Notes under the pieces: model-generated
Databases searched by the model: none
What the model was told of the DNA's origin: nothing
What the model saw: only the letters and a program-made list of their open reading frames with translations
Program-made: the position numbers and the translations under genes
Source of the DNA: Macrothele yani
Taxonomy: Eukaryota; Arthropoda; Arachnida; Araneae; Macrothelidae
Direction of reading: 5' to 3'
Assembly (NCBI GenBank): GCA_039090855.1
Contig: CM077027.1
Location: forward strand, 102,962,424 to 103,026,423
Length of the DNA stretch: 64,000 nucleotides
Shown: positions 1 through 11,200 of the stretch, piece by piece
Position numbering within the stretch: position 1 is the first letter of the stretch
Layout of the letters: each line of letters opens with the position of its first letter

Positions 1-660
1 AAAAAGCCTTAAATTTCAGGGAGATTTATGTAACGGATTTTAAAAAGAGAATGTCTAACTCGAGATCTTCAAACAACCCTTAGAATTTGGAGGCTAGGAG
101 ATTTTGGGATGCAGTGATCGACGGGGAAGGCACACGGAAGCGAGATAGAAAGGGAGAGGAAAACACCCTATTTTATAACGGGAGGGGGGTAAGTACCCAG
201 AGTTCGAAGCCTTTATGTTTGTGACTGCTGCGGAGGAGTCTCAGATATTCATCCGACGCAAGGCGGATGTTTAGTGGTTCGAGCGTTCGTACCTGCATAA
301 GATAGAACTTGACACTTCTCCGTAACAGTTACGAACGTTGACCACTAGGTCATTCACAGCTCGGCTTAATTGGCGCCTGAACGTAAAAATTAATCTTCTA
401 GGCGATAGGTTCGAAACTAATGTATGATGCTTCCTCCACACATCGTCTGGAATTTTTGAGAATTTCATTTTCTACGTTTTGGAAAATGTGTGATACTTCT
501 ACACTTCGGGTGGAATGTATCAGAATTCCTTCTTTTACAGTGAGCTTCTTCAATAAAGGTCAGAAGAATATTTCGATCAGGAGAATAACTGGCTCCGGGG
601 GAGAAGAGACTTGCGTTCGAATCTTACCACCGGCAAAAAGGCTCAATTTTCACAAGCTGT
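1..660. other. No recognisable gene
   Basis: Only short, unsupported open frames occur here. I see no transposon termini, tRNA-like boxes or splice-bounded coding frame. Confidence 0.4.
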
Positions 661-670
661 TCTCCGCCCA

Positions 671-806
671 GTGCTGCACCAAGCATGTCTAATGCTCTTC
701 CAATGCTGCACGAAGCATGTCTAATGCTCTTCCATTGCTGCAGGAAGCATGTCTAATGCTCTTCCACTGCTGCACGAAGCATATCTAATGCTCTTCCACT
801 GCTGAC
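671..806. repeat. 32-bp minisatellite, about 4.2 copies
   Basis: A unit beginning GCTGCACGAAGCATGTCTAA recurs at 673, 705, 737 and 769 with one or two changes per copy, and a fifth copy is cut off at about 801. The period is 32 bp, so it does not keep a reading frame. Confidence 0.9.
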
Positions 807-819
807 AGTCTTTTCTTCA

Positions 820-1460
820 GGTGATTCCTTCAATCTTCAGTTTGTCCTCCCACTGTGCCATGGGTCTTGTTCTTTCTTTCGAACGCCACTTGATAAGCGC
901 CGCCGCCCATCCACCGTCATCTATTGTGGCCACCTGTTCGGTCCATCTCCACTTTATCAGTTTCATGAGCTTGATAATTAATGACCTTAGCTGTTGTGTT
1001 TGATCTGATCCAGGAGTTCGTTTTCCTGTATATCAGTATAAAACCCAGCATGGATCTTTCTATTGTACTTTGCGTTACTCCTGGGTTAGTGTCCAGGTCT
1101 TAATTGCAGCCGTGCAGAGGGAGATGTAATTCTTAAATATTTCATGCAATGTACCATTAATTCTTAGATTTACCACCCATGCATTTCGTTATTCATCTTT
1201 ATGTGACATATGAAATAGATATGCATGAATGTACTACTTTTATTTGGGTGTTATCCAGAGTGATCTGGTTAGGACATGCACATTGATTGAGCATAAGCTT
1301 CGTTCTTCCCAGATTGTTTTTCAGCGTGTAGTTGGAACAGACCATTTAACACAATTTCCATTTCACGAGGTGACTTTGCAGTAAGAACATTATAATCATC
1401 AAATAGCAGGTGACTAAGTCATATATCATTGATTTTGATTCTCTTATTGTCCCAACTCAG
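820..1460 (-). pseudogene. Degenerate LINE reverse transcriptase, C-terminal part
   Basis: The minus strand reads like the end of a non-LTR retrotransposon polyprotein. A stretch near 820-960 gives KWRWTEQVA followed by GGWAAALIKWRSKERTRPMGQW, which matches the family pattern WRWxGHxARxxDxRWxxxxLxWRPxxxKRxxGRPxxRW. Farther upstream, near 1400, LLFDDYNVLTAKSPREME corresponds to the RT FADD box region. Stops and frameshifts interrupt it throughout, so it is a dead fragment. The pattern is that of RTE-like or related LINEs; the clade is inferred from memory of the motif. Confidence 0.6.
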
Positions 1461-2890
1461 GTCCTTGAAAAAACGTTCACACTAGCATTCAATAATTTTT
1501 GTAAAATTGTATCTTCTTGTTTGTGATGCCTATTTTGATGGGCAGTAGTTCATTTACAAAAATTATTGCAGTTGAACTGGCATACATAAATTTTATAATA
1601 AGAATACATGTTTCATTTTTCTTGATGTTTCAAGGCTTTAATATTGGCTCAGTCTTCCGGAGGTCAATAGTCTTTTCAAATTCAACAAATGCCAAACTTA
1701 AAGGTCAATGGTACCCCCTAAAATTCTCCAATGAAGTGTTCAAGTAAGGGAGATCGATATAGAATGCTGTAATTTATTTAAATTATAGCTGTAATTTATG
1801 ACATAGAATGCTGTAAATAATTTTTTTTTACAAAAGTCTGGTTGTCGATAGGTATATAAAAGTCCATTACTGTTATTTTATTGGTTATATTTTTTGAAGA
1901 GCTTATACAAACTCATAAAAACTAATCGATTTGTAGTTTTTTTATATCTTGCATATTTCCTTTTTCATACAAAAAAATGATTAGTTTTGTAATATTTTTT
2001 TATCAAAACCAAGCACTAGAAGAAGCAATCACATCCCATATTACTATCCTTGTGTGATCTTCATTTTATGGTTCCACCTCATTGTTTGTATTTGTGACTT
2101 GATACTGAAAACCGTATGATGTAACACTCTTCGAAAATCACACAAAAATGATGTCACTATTAACCAAATCCTCAGAGTAATGGATTTATTCTTGAAACAA
2201 AATAGTGGGCTACGTTAACAGACTAGCAAAAACGTACAAATGTCGAAGGTAGAACATTAATAGACGTAGAAAAGTATGACGAAAACGGGCGCAGAAATAC
2301 CTATTGTAGTTACGCCTCAAGTAACAGTGTTTGTCAATCAAGCTCAGAGCTGCAGTAAAATGGAGTATCAGAGGGTGAAGGTACTTTGTCTGTTGTACTT
2401 TCTGCTGAATAGCAGTACTGCTGTTTCTCGTGGTCACATCTGAATTCTTGTACGTGACAGCTGACTGACAATAATCACGAAGTAAGTCTTCAGAAGACGT
2501 CTCCAACTGTGAAGTCTATTCCAAAGCGATATATCAAGTTTACGAGCACGGATTGCATCTGTAAAGCAGAAAGTTGGCCATGTACGAGAAAAAGAACTGC
2601 TGATCATGTTAAACAAATCGTTCCTCACAAGTAGTCCCAAGCAAACACGTCAGAGTATCCACAAGTTGAAAGTGACGCAGGAAAGTGAGAATTCCGTGAA
2701 AGCCATTTACTATCAGACATTATTGATCGCAGTTGATCTAGCAATACAGCCAAAAAAATATTATGTCACGAATTTTTCGAAATCATGATGACTCGTACTG
2801 GGGAAAATAAAATAATTTTTTTGTGTGAAAAATCTCTCTTAGTAACGCAGCAAAACATTTAAGCTTTAGGGAAACGTCAGCAGGATACGC
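1461..2890. other. AT-rich DNA without recognised genes
   Basis: Open frames of 60-98 codons exist on both strands (for example 2210-2506 minus) but none resembles a known domain, and they overlap each other in the way random frames do. No element termini seen. Confidence 0.4.
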
Positions 2891-2904
2891 TTTACCCCAT
2901 CTTG

Positions 2905-3190
2905 TCTTCTTTAACCTTAAAACGTTTACCTTGTTTCTTCAGAGCATGCGTGACATCCATAGCAGTAGCAACTTTCCGTTTCGTGTGCTAGGTGTAGTGA
3001 CAGAATCCAGGGTGATAGTTCCAAGAAGTACTTTGAGAATTCCTCTGGTTTCTTCACAGACTAGATCAGAAATACGGTTTACTGTAACTCTACGAGCAAG
3101 GCTAGGAATGGCTGATTGAGTGATATCCTGGATGTTATCAAATGGAACTTAGCAATATGCTTTGGCTCCACCCTTTCCAAGTCCATTTCT
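2905..3190 (-). pseudogene. H4: Processed histone H4 pseudogene
   Basis: Reading the minus strand from about 3175 gives GLGKGGAK, then [20 protein letters not shown] and [18 protein letters not shown]. This lines up with histone H4 ([34 protein letters not shown]...ISGLIYEETRGVLKVFLE). After a frameshift near 2985 the match continues as [20 protein letters not shown], the H4 C-terminus. An in-frame stop replaces the Lys of RHRK, and many core residues are changed. H4 genes are naturally intronless, so processing cannot be proven, but the copy is clearly dead. No histone 3' stem-loop is recognisable beside it. Confidence 0.85.
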
Positions 3191-3194
3191 GCTT

Positions 3195-3880
3195 TGTACA
3201 GGAACCACCTATGTGCTCAGTATGCCACGGGTCATAATGTTTGTTTTTTTTTCTTTTGAAGTTATGAAGCAGTGGCGGACTGGCAATCCATACACGGTCC
3301 AGGAAGCTTCCAGGGTTGGGTAGTAGAATTTTTATTTTGTGCCGCCTACTTTTGGGGGAAATTATCGAGGTATTACATCCCTGAAGAAAACAGTATGTCA
3401 GCATCACCCTTCACTGTTTAGATATTTTTTCAATACAAATCTACGAATCTTTGAAGTTTTTGTAGTGAAGGAATAATGAAAAACATTTGATCCATTTTCC
3501 TGGATCGCAGGTCCCTAGTACAATTCAATGAAAGAAAAAAATTACTTGCGTTGCTGAAAAGCAACACTAGGTACGTTTTCTGAGAGAGGCTGGCGGAGAC
3601 TTTATTCCATTCATATGAATTTTATTGTGATAACTGAACTGAGGATTTGTAATAATTTCTTCGCTTTTAGTGAGAACAGAAATCAAAATGTGCCAAAAAT
3701 TAATGTCTTTTTCAAGACTTACTTATCGCTAATAAAATAATAACGAAAATTTCTCTTGAAAAAACTGAAGATGTTCAGAAAAACAAGAATTTCAGAGCAA
3801 ATTTATAAAGTAAGAGAAATTAAAGAATGCAAAAATTAATTTTTATTTAATTACTTTCCAATGGAGAAAATCTTTTTTCG
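3195..3880. other. Unassigned sequence
   Basis: No coding frame or repeat I can name. An 89-codon minus-strand frame (3138-3407) overlaps the H4 copy and shows no domain. Confidence 0.35.
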
Positions 3881-3884
3881 CTTT

Positions 3885-4062
3885 TCAACCGTAGGTTGAA
3901 AAAGCGTATATACTCCAACTTTGTCCGTCTGTCTATCTGTCCGTCTGCCCTTCCGCACGATAACTCGGGTAAAAGTGGTTCGATTTCCATGAAATTTTGG
4001 TATGTGGTAGAAGACCGCGTGGGGACAAACTATTGAAAAGGGGCGAAATGGGGTCAAAGGTC
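3885..4062. repeat. GTCCGTCTG-rich repeat segment
   Basis: A pyrimidine-rich string of GTCCGTCTGTC/TATC units is followed by CACGATAACTCGGG. A similar GTCCGTCCGCCTG then CACGATATCTC arrangement occurs at about 24105-24140. This suggests a dispersed repeat. It abuts the fold-back of PLE1. Confidence 0.4.
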
Positions 4063-4063
4063 C

Positions 4064-4216
4064 CACACCTTGGACTCGAGTGACATTACTTTGATTTTTC
4101 TGGATCGGACAAGGTGATTGATAGCTTAAGAAGGAACGTCATTTTCAAAAGGAAACTATGAATCACCTTGTCCGATCCAGAAAAATCAAAGTTATGTCAC
4201 TCGAGTCCAAGGTGTG
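4064..4216. repeat. 56-bp inverted repeat at PLE1 5' end
   Basis: 4064-4119 is the reverse complement of 4161-4216 with one visible mismatch; the spacer is 41 bp. It repeats the first codons of the PLE1 frame in inverted orientation, as expected from an inverted partial duplication of the retroelement. Confidence 0.85.
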
Positions 4217-6202
4217 GGCTCTATACAAACGGCTGGCTACAGAAGTCACCCCTTTAGAATTCGATATGGTTCTCCGACGTGTAAATATGCTTGCCGATAG
4301 ACAGTCCAGTTTCCTCCACGCAAGGCACCAGAACAAGCTACAGCGCCTAAGTCCAGCGCAGCGATCCAAACAGTTGCAGTTTGGCGTGCCCATTATTAAT
4401 TTATCGTCTGGGACATTTTTCAAAGAAGAACTAAAACTTCTCAACAAAGGTCCAAAACTTGCGCTCCAGGATAAAATCCGACCTAAAGAAATTATCCCAG
4501 CTGTAGAAAGCATTCTTCTAAGCATCTCTCCAGATGAGAGAAATGCAATCCGGGTGAACTGCATGTACCACGCAGCTCAGAAGGATTCTACGAAATGATT
4601 TGCGCAGCGTGTCACAACAAGCCCGAAAAACTCTGGATCGGCTCAGAAAGGACCAAACTATCACGTTCACCCAAACGGATCGTTCCGGACAAATCGCTGT
4701 GATGGACACGCGGGACTACAATAATAAGCTCAATGAATATATCTGCCAATCCGGATCAGTCCTGCAATCAGTCAACCCTTTAAACCATTGGGTCGCAAGG
4801 GTGAAAGCAGTCCTCAAAATGCCAGCCCTTCCACAAGAGCACAAGAAAGCGGCAAAACCACCCCCAGGTACTTATCTACCCAGGATATTTGCGCGGGTGA
4901 AACATCATAAACAAGGAATTCCCATCCGTCTAATTGTCTCCACGAAACAATCGCCATCTGCAAACCTGGAGAAAGCAATGTCAAAATTTTTGCTGATATT
5001 TCTGCCACCTTCGGATAGAGTCCTATCCTCATCCGAAGAATTCATCGCAAGAATCAAAGACTTTTGCCTAGGGAAGGATGACATTATGGGAAGTTTCGAT
5101 ATCACAGCGATGACCCGTCTATTCCAGTGCAAGAAGCATCCGATGATCTTAAAAACTTCATTGAAAATTCCAATCTTTTCGACAGCGATACCATCTTAGC
5201 CATCATAAAAACTTTGAAAGTTTTAACTGATTCGAATTTTTTCACTTTTAGTTCAAAGGTGTTCCAGCAAATAAAAGGAGCACCAATGGGTTCCACCTTA
5301 TCCGCCGTGCTTGCAGAAGCCATTTTGCGACCTATGGAAGATTCCATCTTAAATTCCGGAGGACTAGTTCCAAAGATTTGGCTAAGATACGCAGACGATA
5401 TCTTTTTTGTTTGGAGTCACGACAATGTATCCCTAAATAGTTTCTTAGATCGCATGAACTCCACCCACCAAGAAATAAAATTCACTGCTGAGTATGAAGA
5501 GGATGGATGCCTCCAGTTTTTAGACATCCTGGTGCGAAGGAAGCCATCGGGAAATCTTAGAACGCAAGTGTATTACAAACCTTTTTACGTTCATAACCCG
5601 ATTCTCCCTTCATCTGCAGCGCTCAGCTCGCACAAGTACGCCATGTTTAGAGCCCAAGCGAAAAGAGCTTACGATCTCTCTTCAGATAAAGAGGATCTGC
5701 TAGCAGAAATCCGCTACCTAAGAGAGTTTGCCACTGCAGCTGGTTACAACATTGAGCGTATCGAAAGGATAATACATAAAGCATCTTTGAAAGGAACAGG
5801 GCGAGCTCAAAGGTCACCTACGGTAAGAGCAAGTTTTGTCGGTTCCATACCATATATCTCGCGATTTTCTTACCAACTCAAGAATACTCCCCGAGGACGA
5901 TCGGGACCATTCTCACCGCTGATCGTGACCGGCAACCACTGTCCACCCCAGCCGGGGTATACGGCACCCCATTAATATACCCGGACGCATCCACAAGGTG
6001 GTATATCGGAATGACAAAGAGGTCTTTCCACATCAGAGAGGCAGAGCACAAACAGGATATAAAACATAGAAAACTGACTACCGCGTTAGCACGAGACGTG
6101 AATTTTAAGGATGCTCAACCGATCTGGAAGGATATAAGAAGACTTGCGCCCTACAGCGGTCCTAGGTCAACAGCAGTCAGAGAATCAATCGAGATTATAT
6201 AA
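4158..6202 (+). pseudogene. PLE1 reverse transcriptase/GIY-YIG, frameshifted
   Basis: Three frames have to be joined to follow the protein. Frame one (4158-4598) holds the N-terminal part. Frame two (4600-5199) holds the RT thumb-proximal region, with VKHHKQGIPIRLIVS and the motif A start GSFDITAM. Frame three (5127-5975) holds motif B (KGAPMGSTLSAVL), the catalytic YADD box in LRYADDIFFVW and the LQFLDILV segment. A fourth, short frame (5975-6202) preserves a GIY-YIG remnant, WYIGMTKRSF followed by AEHK. A stop/frameshift lies near 4597, and an indel near 5115 falls just after motif A. Coding capacity is lost, although the catalytic Asp pair is still encoded. Confidence 0.8.
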
Positions 6203-6399
6203 GGCAGGGACGTATGTAACACACACATAACTACTGAAATTTCACCTATCTGGCACAAGGTGTTAAATATTAAGAGTTCGCTGGACAATCGATGAGCACG
6301 AGGCGTATAATACGAGTCTCATGCTATGCTATAATGATTTTAAATTTTACATTTGCATTTATTTTTGTCTGTTTCTGTTAAGTGTTTATATTCAGAAGT

Positions 6400-6438
6400 C
6401 TGAAGAAGCTGTCCGTTGGCAGTGAAAGCTTGCGAAAC
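6400..6438 (+). ncRNA. Hammerhead-ribozyme-like core, PLE1
   Basis: CTGAAGA (CUGANGA box) is followed by a possible stem II (AGC/GCT plus CTG/CAG) and then GCGAAAC. PLEs are known to carry minimal hammerhead ribozymes in their terminal repeats. Stem III and the cleavage triplet could not be placed with confidence, so this is a motif call only. Confidence 0.35.
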
Positions 6439-6574
6439 TTTTGTAATTTTACGCCTATTAACGAAAAAAAAAACATATTAGTGTGTTATATCGTATTATT
6501 GTAAGTGGCGTACAACCCACAATTTTTTATCTACGTTATGAAAGTTTACACACTTTATAGTTTACTGTCGAAAC

Positions 6575-7059
6575 TAAACACGCCATCGACGATGGTGCAA
6601 AGAACTTATGGGAACTTTTTAACAGATCTAGTTTCTTGCTAGAGAACCTTCTAGAGGTTATTGATCCAGTCATTGCTAAAAATGCGTTGTTCGCTTCCCC
6701 TGAAAATCTGCTGTTCACTATGCTTACAGATGATAGACCCGAAATTAGACAAGGCAAGGGGGACTCTTTGTGAATCTGTCCGCAGCTTTGTTGTTCCTAA
6801 GCTTAACTTTGAAGCCAAGGACTACATAGACATGATCGACTGGTTTCACTGTGAAGTTACTCCACCGCCAGTCTTGAGCCGAGTGAGCTCAGAGGAACTG
6901 ATGAGTCTCCACGAAAAGGCCAAGGGCTGGGATTTCTCCCAATTTCCGTGCCACACGCAAGATGTTGAGCGGATAGTGAAAATAGTGACTGAGACATCAG
7001 CTCGGGTGTGTGGACACGATAACAAAAGATGGATACATACGATCCACCCTACTGTCTAG
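6575..7059 (+). pseudogene. Broken ORF of unknown family
   Basis: Reading from 6578, one frame gives AIDDGAKNLWELFNRSSFLL and continues about 60 codons to a stop near 6771. A shifted frame (to 7059) then continues with ARGTLCESVRSF, KLNFEAKDYIDMIDWFHCEV, SSEELMSLHEKAKG and FPCHTQDVERIVKIVTETS. The motif PCHTQxVERxVKxVTExS has the look of a conserved domain that I associate from memory with uncharacterised repetitive proteins of arthropods and cnidarians. I cannot name a function. A frameshift at about 6760 joins the two halves. Neighbours are PLE1 upstream and a satellite downstream. Confidence 0.5.
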
Positions 7060-7149
7060 AAAGATTATGTCACAGTTTAATCGCAAATATGACTTCAACA
7101 AATGAAACTCAAGACGTCGTAAAACTGAATAAGGATGAGACGTCGGAGA

Positions 7150-7560
7150 CGAGTTTTAATATATAAGCAATCATATACATTTCGGGTTTTTTTTTATGTA
7201 AAATTTCGAGAATTTGGTCAGAGCCGAATAAATTAACTCATTGGTATTACACTTTATATCATACATTTGTTGTTGATTATTATGGAAACCTTTTCCGCAC
7301 TAGGGCATTTCGATCCCAGTAATTCTGGTATTTTCGACGGACCCTCGAAAATTTCATGTTTTTTTGTGAAATTTCAAACCTTTGAGCATCTGGTCAAAGC
7401 CAAAGATATTAAACGATTCGAAAAATATTTCACACAATTCTTAGTGGTGCTCACTCACAACTTTGCCGCACTAGGGAGTTTTGATCAGAGAATTTCGGGT
7501 TTTTTCGACCCACCCTATTGTACATGTCATTTCCCTCGAAATTTCTTTGTGGAGCTCTCT
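7150..7560. repeat. About 170-bp tandem repeat, 2-2.5 diverged copies
   Basis: CCGCACTAGGG followed by TTTTCGAC at 7297-7345 recurs at 7464-7512. Between them lies a GGTCA(A/G)AGCC(A/G)AA block that also occurs at 7217. Spacing is about 168 bp. The 100-codon frame at 7267-7569 is a by-product of the repeat. Confidence 0.6.
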
Positions 7561-7599
7561 GAAGTATAAGGTACACATTCCGTCACTGAGAGAATCATT

Positions 7600-8360
7600 A
7601 GATATCTTAAAGAAAATACTACGAATTCTTCTTAAATAAGCTTTCTGCGTTTGCCATAAAGCCTCTGGCAGGAAGTTATCCATCATTTGCATGTGATCGT
7701 GGCGATAAGTGCAGTTGAATTGAATTTTCAAAGCTCTTCCAGTTGATCTTTTGAATGGCGGAAACATTATTTTGTGTCCTCCTTACTTTTATTCAAAAAA
7801 TTCAATCCTATTGTCTCATCCTACACTTTCACCAAATATTTCTGAACTTTTGGTACTAAAACGGAAACAGTTTCCGTGTTCATAATTAGTAGAAACTGAC
7901 AGCCCTGCCCGTGGATAGGAAAATGGGTGCATAGCGGTTTTCGAAAAGTCTGAAGAAAAGTAGACCTACTTAATGACTCAATAAGTATACCTTTCTAAAT
8001 GATAAGCAATTGATCGATGAATGTTGAGGAAATTATGAACCAAGCATTAAATGGCATTGAGGATACTCAATCTCCAGCCGATCAAGGCAACAAAATCTCT
8101 CACGTTGACTGTCAAACACATTGCAGTTGACGATTTTTGCAAGAAGGCAAAGGATGTCCATGAACGCATTCAGTTTCATTTAAAATAATGAAGTTCCGCC
8201 TTATAAAGGTTAATCGAATTATGCGAAAGGCTACAAAGTGAAGGAGATGGATTCATTAACGTCATTAAATTATATGCCAAACTTTTTGGAGGTATATACT
8301 ATTTCTAAACTGCCAGCATCTACAGGGCTTTGCAGCTGAACTTCCTTATAAAACTGTTTT
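7600..8360. other. No recognisable gene
   Basis: Unassigned sequence between a satellite and a SINE; no domain-bearing frame found. Confidence 0.35.
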
Positions 8361-8365
8361 ATTTG

Positions 8366-8556
8366 TTTGGCGGTTTAACGACCACCGTAAGCAACTCAAA
8401 GTCGTCCGTCCATAATTTAGGGCAACTGTTTTCAGGGAAGGAAGAATACCAGTTCCGTAAGAAAAACACAACATCCATGCTTCACCGGGATTCGAACCCG
8501 GACCCATCTTGGATGAATGCTCAGAAGCCATCGCTTAGACCACTATGTAACGCTCC
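8366..8556 (-). mobile_element. tRNA-derived SINE, family 1 (copy a)
   Basis: On the minus strand the element has box A (GTCTAAGCGATGGC region), box B (GGTTCGAATCC) and the family body ending CGGTGGTCGTTAAACC. Both are internal RNA polymerase III promoter elements. The copy faces copy b at 8678-8894, so the pair could form a hairpin. Confidence 0.85.
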
Positions 8557-8677
8557 ACATTCTTAAGTGAATACTAGGGGATACTAAAGGCTTCTGTACC
8601 TATAATTTCAAAAAAGAAAAAAATCTACAGCGAATCGAGCCGGTGCTTATGCACTTCTTCGGTACATACACCTCCAG

Positions 8678-8894
8678 CGGCCCCGTGGGGGCAGTGGCCT
8701 AAGCGATGGCTTCTGATCATTCCTCAAAGATAGGTCCGGGTTCGAATCCTGTTGAGGTATGGATGTTGTGTTTGTCTTACTGCGCTAGCTTTCTCCCTTC
8801 TCTGAAACAAGTGGCCCTAAATTAGGGACAGTCGACTGCTTATAGCCCACTGAGTTGTTCACGGTGGTCGTTAAACCTCCAATTTAAAAAAAAA
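8678..8894 (+). mobile_element. tRNA-derived SINE, family 1 (copy b)
   Basis: Complete copy: tRNA-like head with GGGTTCGAATCC box B, a body containing CCCTAAATTAGGGACAG, a 3' end GTGGTCGTTAAACCTCCA, and an A-rich tail. Head-to-head with copy a. Confidence 0.9.
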
Positions 8895-9038
8895 CACCTC
8901 AGTACCAGCATACAGCAAATCAGACACGTGCACTGGCATGCAGAAATGAAAAACGAGACCGTTTTTAGAATGTAACGTCGTGCAGAAGTGCTCCTCATCG
9001 ACTCAAATCATACCATAAGATCCCCAAGATGTAAGAAT

Positions 9039-10487
9039 ATTGGACAAGTGAGCAAAAGCATCCAAACAAGGAATCCAAAGGATACAAAGTCACTTTATTG
9101 AAAAGGTAGCTTCAAGCACAACTGGACAGGAAACAGAAACGTCCATGTGACAGGCGGCTTCCAAGAAAAATCTAGTCTTTTAGTCGGGGATATGATCACC
9201 CCTGACTACGTTGCAGGATTTACAACGTCTGTCCATGCTGAGGACGAGGTTGTCAAGGAGCTGTTGAGGCATCGCGGCCCATTCCTCTTGTTGCGCCAAT
9301 CGCAGCTGTGGAATCGTTGCTGGCGGCTGGTGACGTGCTGCCAAGCGTCTCCCGAGAAGGTCCCACACGTGTTCGATTGGATTTAGATCCGGGGACCTTT
9401 CGGGCCAGTCCATGCGTTGAATATCTTTACTCTCCAACAGCTCTGCGACAGCCACTATACGATGAGGTGCAGCGTTGTCGTCCATGAAGAGTAACTCAGG
9501 ACCCACAGCACCTCTAAACAGACGCACGTGAGGCAGGAGAACCTCGGTACAGTAGCAGACACCAGTGACTGAACCTCCTTGGAAGATGTGGAGGTCAGTA
9601 CGACTACCAAGCATGATACCGCCTCGAACGAGAACTCCGCCACCTCCAAACCGGTCCCTTTCGATGATGTTGGAGGTGTGATTGCGTGTTCCCTGCTCTC
9701 TCCAGATGTGTATACGTCCAGAATCGATCTTCAGACTAACTCGGCTCTCATCCGTAAAGAGAACTTGACCCCGTTGCTGATGCGTCCAGTTCTTCTGTTC
9801 CTGGCACCACAGAAACCACCGTCTCCGATGAGCAGGCGTTAATGGCACACACCATACTGGTCGCTGTGCAAATAGACCACCTTTGTGCAGCCTTCTGGCC
9901 ACGGTAAAACACGATAACGGACTTTCAGTTGTCTGTTGCATGTGCCTTGCAATTTCTCCCGCTGTCTGCCGTCTGTCTCTTCTCGCCTGTTGGAGAATAT
10001 ACCGGTCGTCCGCCGCAGTGGTTGCTCGTGAACGACCACTGCTAAACTCTCGGACAGCTGTTCCTGTCGTTTGAAATGCTCTCCAAGCTCGTGAAGCGAT
10101 GCTGTGAACGACCCCGAACTCCTCGGCCACACTAGTCACACTTCGACCTTCTTCCAACTTCCCAATGACGCAACCTCGGGTAAAGTCATCCAGATGTCAT
10201 CTACTGGATTGCCTGTTGGTCATATCACACGGTGGCAGAAACTCGACGTCGTTCAAACCGATATACACCGTGCAATAGCTTTCACCGGATTGCTGAGCGT
10301 TTACCGCCTGTGAGCTTTATACCCTTCAGACACTCCCCCCCCGCCCCACGTCATGCTGCATATATGAGCATGCCCTACCGTACCGGACCGTAGTCTATCT
10401 CCTGAGTGGTCTTTCGGTCCGTTCTGCCTGCTCATTCCGCTGTTATGCTAATTTCTCCTCTTCGTCCTTAATTTTTGCACACCAGTG
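9039..10487 (-). mobile_element. Tc1-like element with near-intact transposase
   Basis: The right end is a CACTGGTGTGCAAAAATTAA terminus (read on the minus strand) ending at 10487, followed by TA. The left end is degenerate and placed near 9039 by weak similarity (TTGGACAAGTGAGCAAAA). The terminus belongs to the same family as the element at 40769-43424. Confidence 0.75.
9180..10223 (-). pseudogene. Tc1-like DD34E transposase with one early nonsense codon
   Basis: The frame is open for 325+ codons down to 9180. Residue numbers are counted from an internal TTG at 10157. The N-terminal helix-turn-helix region runs SVTSVAEEFGVVHSIASRAW. The catalytic triad is D136 (FTDESR), D227 (FMDDNAAPH) and E262 (NPIEHVWD), with exactly 34 residues between D and E as in Tc1. 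The ancestral ATG at 10223-10221 is still present, but the ninth codon is TGA (10199-10197), and no other ATG precedes the DNA-binding domain. A single base change separates this copy from a full-length frame. No frameshift was seen in the catalytic domain. Confidence 0.85.
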
Positions 10488-10489
10488 TA

Positions 10490-11200
10490 CTTATGAAATT
10501 TTCCCGTACAAAATCCTCTGCATCAACGTTTGAAGTCACTTCGGTGAATAACATTCGAAGGAATTTCAAAGCGTGAAATTATCTGCTTTAGAAAGGAGAT
10601 TGTATTCGAATTGTTTTTGAAAACAACTCTGTTTCTGTGAACATATTTTTTTTCACTCAGTGTGCGTAATTTTTGGCGGGAAGTGTTTCCTTATTTCATT
10701 TTACTTAAGTTATTAACTTAGAGGACCCTCATTACCCACTAAATTTACTTTCTTTTATTCACCGAACAATGCACTCCATATTCCTGAAGTGCTATGTATA
10801 GTATTCGTTCAAGTTTTTAGATCGTTGTTCACCAGACAGAAATATGCGTGAGCGAATGCAGTTGGTCTGTACACTGTTACACATTTTGTGGAAGGTTGCC
10901 CCAAAAGGTGGTACTACACTAGCTACACTACTTTCTGAGAAAATATGCACTTTTCTATGGTACACGGTACGAACTTACACCAGGTTGGGTTTTTTGCATC
11001 ACACAATGGTGTATCTTTTGTCAGAAAATGGTGCAGCTGGTGTAGTACTACTCTTTGGTGCAACCTGCATCAATTTTTTAACAGTGTACAGATTCGGAAA
11101 TATATGAATTCAGAACCAATTGTGTTACAAAAGCACAGTCTGAAAAGTGAAAAAGTGAAATTGATGTCTTTGGCTTTTTCTTTTCATTTGTCATTCACAG
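10490..11200 (+). other. Intergenic/intronic sequence upstream of host exon A
   Basis: No domain-bearing frame found. A polypyrimidine tract and CACAG acceptor occupy 11176-11200. Confidence 0.4.

Larger units (their letters stand above)
4064..6480 (+). mobile_element. Penelope-like element PLE1, degraded
   Basis: The element spans a 56-bp fold-back at its 5' side (4064-4119 versus 4161-4216), a broken RT/GIY-YIG frame, and a 3' region with a hammerhead-like core at 6400-6438. PLEs are retroelements whose RT is fused to a GIY-YIG endonuclease and whose copies often carry inverted or tandem partial duplications. The exact ends were not fixed because no clear target duplication could be found. 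Confidence 0.7.

Noticed and set aside
4163..4564. 133-codon minus-strand frame
   Set aside because: Antisense to the PLE1 N-terminal frame.
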